Assembly (NCBI RefSeq): GCF_001931685.1 | Contig: NZ_MOOY01000004.1 | Span: 186,001-250,000, forward strand | Reading direction: 5' to 3' | Origin: Pararhizobium arenae | Lineage (GTDB): Bacteria > Pseudomonadota > Alphaproteobacteria > Rhizobiales > Rhizobiaceae | Length of the DNA: 64,000 nt | Shown: in pieces, positions 62,874-64,000 of the stretch | How positions within the stretch are numbered: position 1 is the stretch's first letter | How the letters are laid out: every line of letters starts with the position of its first letter | Notes under the pieces: generated by a model | The model's database searches: none | Told to the model about the DNA's origin: nothing | The model's input: only the letters and a program-made list of their open reading frames with translations | Position numbers and translations under genes: made by a program

Positions 62874-64000
62874 TTACAGCGTGCGGGTGATGTGTTCGAC
62901 GCGGAAGCACTCGATCGTGTCCCCGGCGCGGATGTCCTCGTAGTTTTCGAAGGCCATGCCGCATTCCTGGCCGACCGGCACTTCCGAGACTTCGTCCTTG
63001 AAGCGCTTGAGCGTCTTGAGCTTGCCTTCGTGGATGACGACGTTGTCGCGAACCAGACGCACGCCTGCCCCACGCTCGACCTTGCCTTCGACCACACGGC
63101 AACCGGCGACCTTACCGGTCTTGGTGATGTTGAAGACCTCCAGAATCTCGGCATTGCCGAGGAAGGTTTCGCGACGTTCCGGCGACAGAAGGCCCGACAT
63201 CGCCGACTTCACGTCATCCACCAGGTCGTAGATGATGTTGTAGTAGCGGATTTCGATGCCGGCACGCTCGGCGGCCGCACGGGCCTGTGCGTTGGCACGA
63301 ACGTTGAAGCCGATGATCGCCGCATCCGAGGATTCCGCAAGAGAGACATCGGATTCGGTGATGCCGCCGGCGCCGGAATGAACGATACGAGCGCGAACCT
63401 CGTCCGTTCCAAGCTTGTCGAGAGCGCCGATGATGGCTTCGATGGAACCCTGAACGTCACCCTTGATGAGCAGCGGGAATTCCTTGAAGCCGGTATTCTG
63501 CAGCTTGCTCATCATCTGCTCGAGCGAGCCGCGCTGACCGGATGCACGGGCAACGGCCTTGTCCCGGGCCAGACGCTGACGATACTCGGAGATTTCGCGA
63601 GCGCGGCTTTCGTTTTCGACGACAGCGAAGCGGTCACCGGCGGCCGGCGTACCCGACAGACCGAGAACCTCGACCGGCATGGACGGACCGGCTTCCTTGA
63701 CGTGTTCACCACGATCGTTGACGAGGGCGCGAACGCGGCCCCACTGATCGCCGGCAACGATGATCTGGCCGGGCTTCAGCGTGCCCTTCTGGACGAGCAC
63801 AGTCGCGACCGAACCACGACCGCGGTCAAGCTGGGCCTCGATGACCGTACCCTCCGCCGTGCGGCTCGGATCGGCCTTCAGGTCGAGAATTTCGGCCTGC
63901 AGCAGCACGGCTTCGAGCAGCTTGTCGAGGTTGACGCGGTTCTTGGCCGACACTTCGACGTCCAGAACTTCACCGCCCATGGTTTCGACGAAGACGTCGT
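62874..64000 (-). CDS. infB: Translation initiation factor IF-2, C-terminal part (cut by window edge)
   Basis: About 375 C-terminal residues; the frame stays open to position 64000, so the N-terminus and most of the G domain lie outside. Begins within [20 protein letters not shown] at the G domain end, then domain II ([40 protein letters not shown]), domain III ([20 protein letters not shown] with EFPLL before it) and domain IV ([38 protein letters not shown]). Brings fMet-tRNA to the 30S subunit. In most proteobacteria rbfA follows directly; here a DoxX gene converges and rbfA is about 37.8 kb away. Confidence 0.96.
   Translation of the reverse strand, partial: DVFVETMGGEVLDVEVSAKNRVNLDKLLEAVLLQAEILDLKADPSRTAEGTVIEAQLDRGRGSVATVLVQKGTLKPGQIIVAGDQWGRVRALVNDRGEHVKEAGPSMPVEVLGLSGTPAAGDRFAVVENESRAREISEYRQRLARDKAVARASGQRGSLEQMMSKLQNTGFKEFPLLIKGDVQGSIEAIIGALDKLGTDEVRARIVHSGAGGITESDVSLAESSDAAIIGFNVRANAQARAAAERAGIEIRYYNIIYDLVDDVKSAMSGLLSPERRETFLGNAEILEVFNITKTGKVAGCRVVEGKVERGAGVRLVRDNVVIHEGKLKTLKRFKDEVSEVPVGQECGMAFENYEDIRAGDTIECFRVEHITRTL

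Overview
The window is chromosomal DNA of an alphaproteobacterium of the order Hyphomicrobiales (Rhizobiales), most likely Rhizobiaceae (Rhizobium/Agrobacterium group). This rests on the gene content: an Irr-type Fur regulator beside fabA-fabB-fabI, the Irr-controlled ferritin-like iron exporter mbfA with a perfect ICE operator, the eukaryote-type glutamine synthetase glnII with a sigma-54 promoter, and several families largely confined to this order (BTLCP transglutaminase-like peptidases, BA14K, DUF2735, DUF2865). No phage, transposase, rRNA or CRISPR array was seen.

Layout. 1-283: 5' end of a ribonuclease D gene. 0.4-6.8 kb: a polysaccharide block (three small unknown secreted or membrane proteins, an O-antigen ligase/polymerase-type membrane protein, a PPP-family phosphatase and a Wzz/tyrosine-kinase chain-length protein) with more AT-rich DNA than the rest. 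7.1-10.7 kb: BTLCP peptidase, TMEM43-like, YdcF-like and TRIC-type membrane proteins. 10.7-16.1 kb: irr diverging from fabA-fabB-fabI, then htpG. 16.1-16.7 kb: a hicAB toxin-antitoxin pair with a palindromic operator-promoter. 17-25 kb, minus strand: rsmC, pnp, rpsO, an SH3 protein with an HWE histidine kinase, truB, an unknown gene and rbfA. 26-28.3 kb: a three-gene phospholipid cassette (CDP-alcohol transferase, CdsA-like, PlsC-like) with 4-base overlaps. 29-36.5 kb: DUF2735/glnII, stress membrane protein, EamA exporter, cyclopropane fatty acid synthase, YiiX-like hydrolase, mbfA, second BTLCP peptidase. 37-44 kb: infC (ATT start), rpmI, rplT, a kinase-like protein, pheS, pheT. 44-50 kb: DUF2865, MOSC, recR, a lytic transglycosylase whose start lies in a palindromic repeat, small unknowns, yghU. 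49.8-53.4 kb: a FecR-TPR-outer-membrane-barrel gene apparently split by a one-base deletion. 53-64 kb: DUF2161, SDR, NUDIX, a P450-acyltransferase pair, a possible regulator, tRNA-Leu(CAG), a phosphohexomutase, BA14K, YqaA, SelW-like, DoxX and the 3' part of infB.

How it fits together. Translation and RNA genes form the stable core (rpsO-pnp, rbfA-truB, infC-rpmI-rplT, pheST, infB). infB lies about 37.8 kb from rbfA, although they are neighbours in most proteobacteria, so a rearrangement is likely. A second theme is the envelope: unsaturated fatty acid synthesis, cyclopropanation, a spare phospholipid cassette, a P450 coupled to an LpxL-like acyltransferase, polysaccharide export and peptidoglycan turnover. 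Iron control links irr (10.7 kb) to mbfA (34.8 kb). The most promising unexplained items are the FecR-TPR-barrel protein, the phospholipid cassette with altered metal ligands, the P450-acyltransferase pair and the polysaccharide block. Upstream starts were chosen by ribosome binding site and family fit; no database search was possible.
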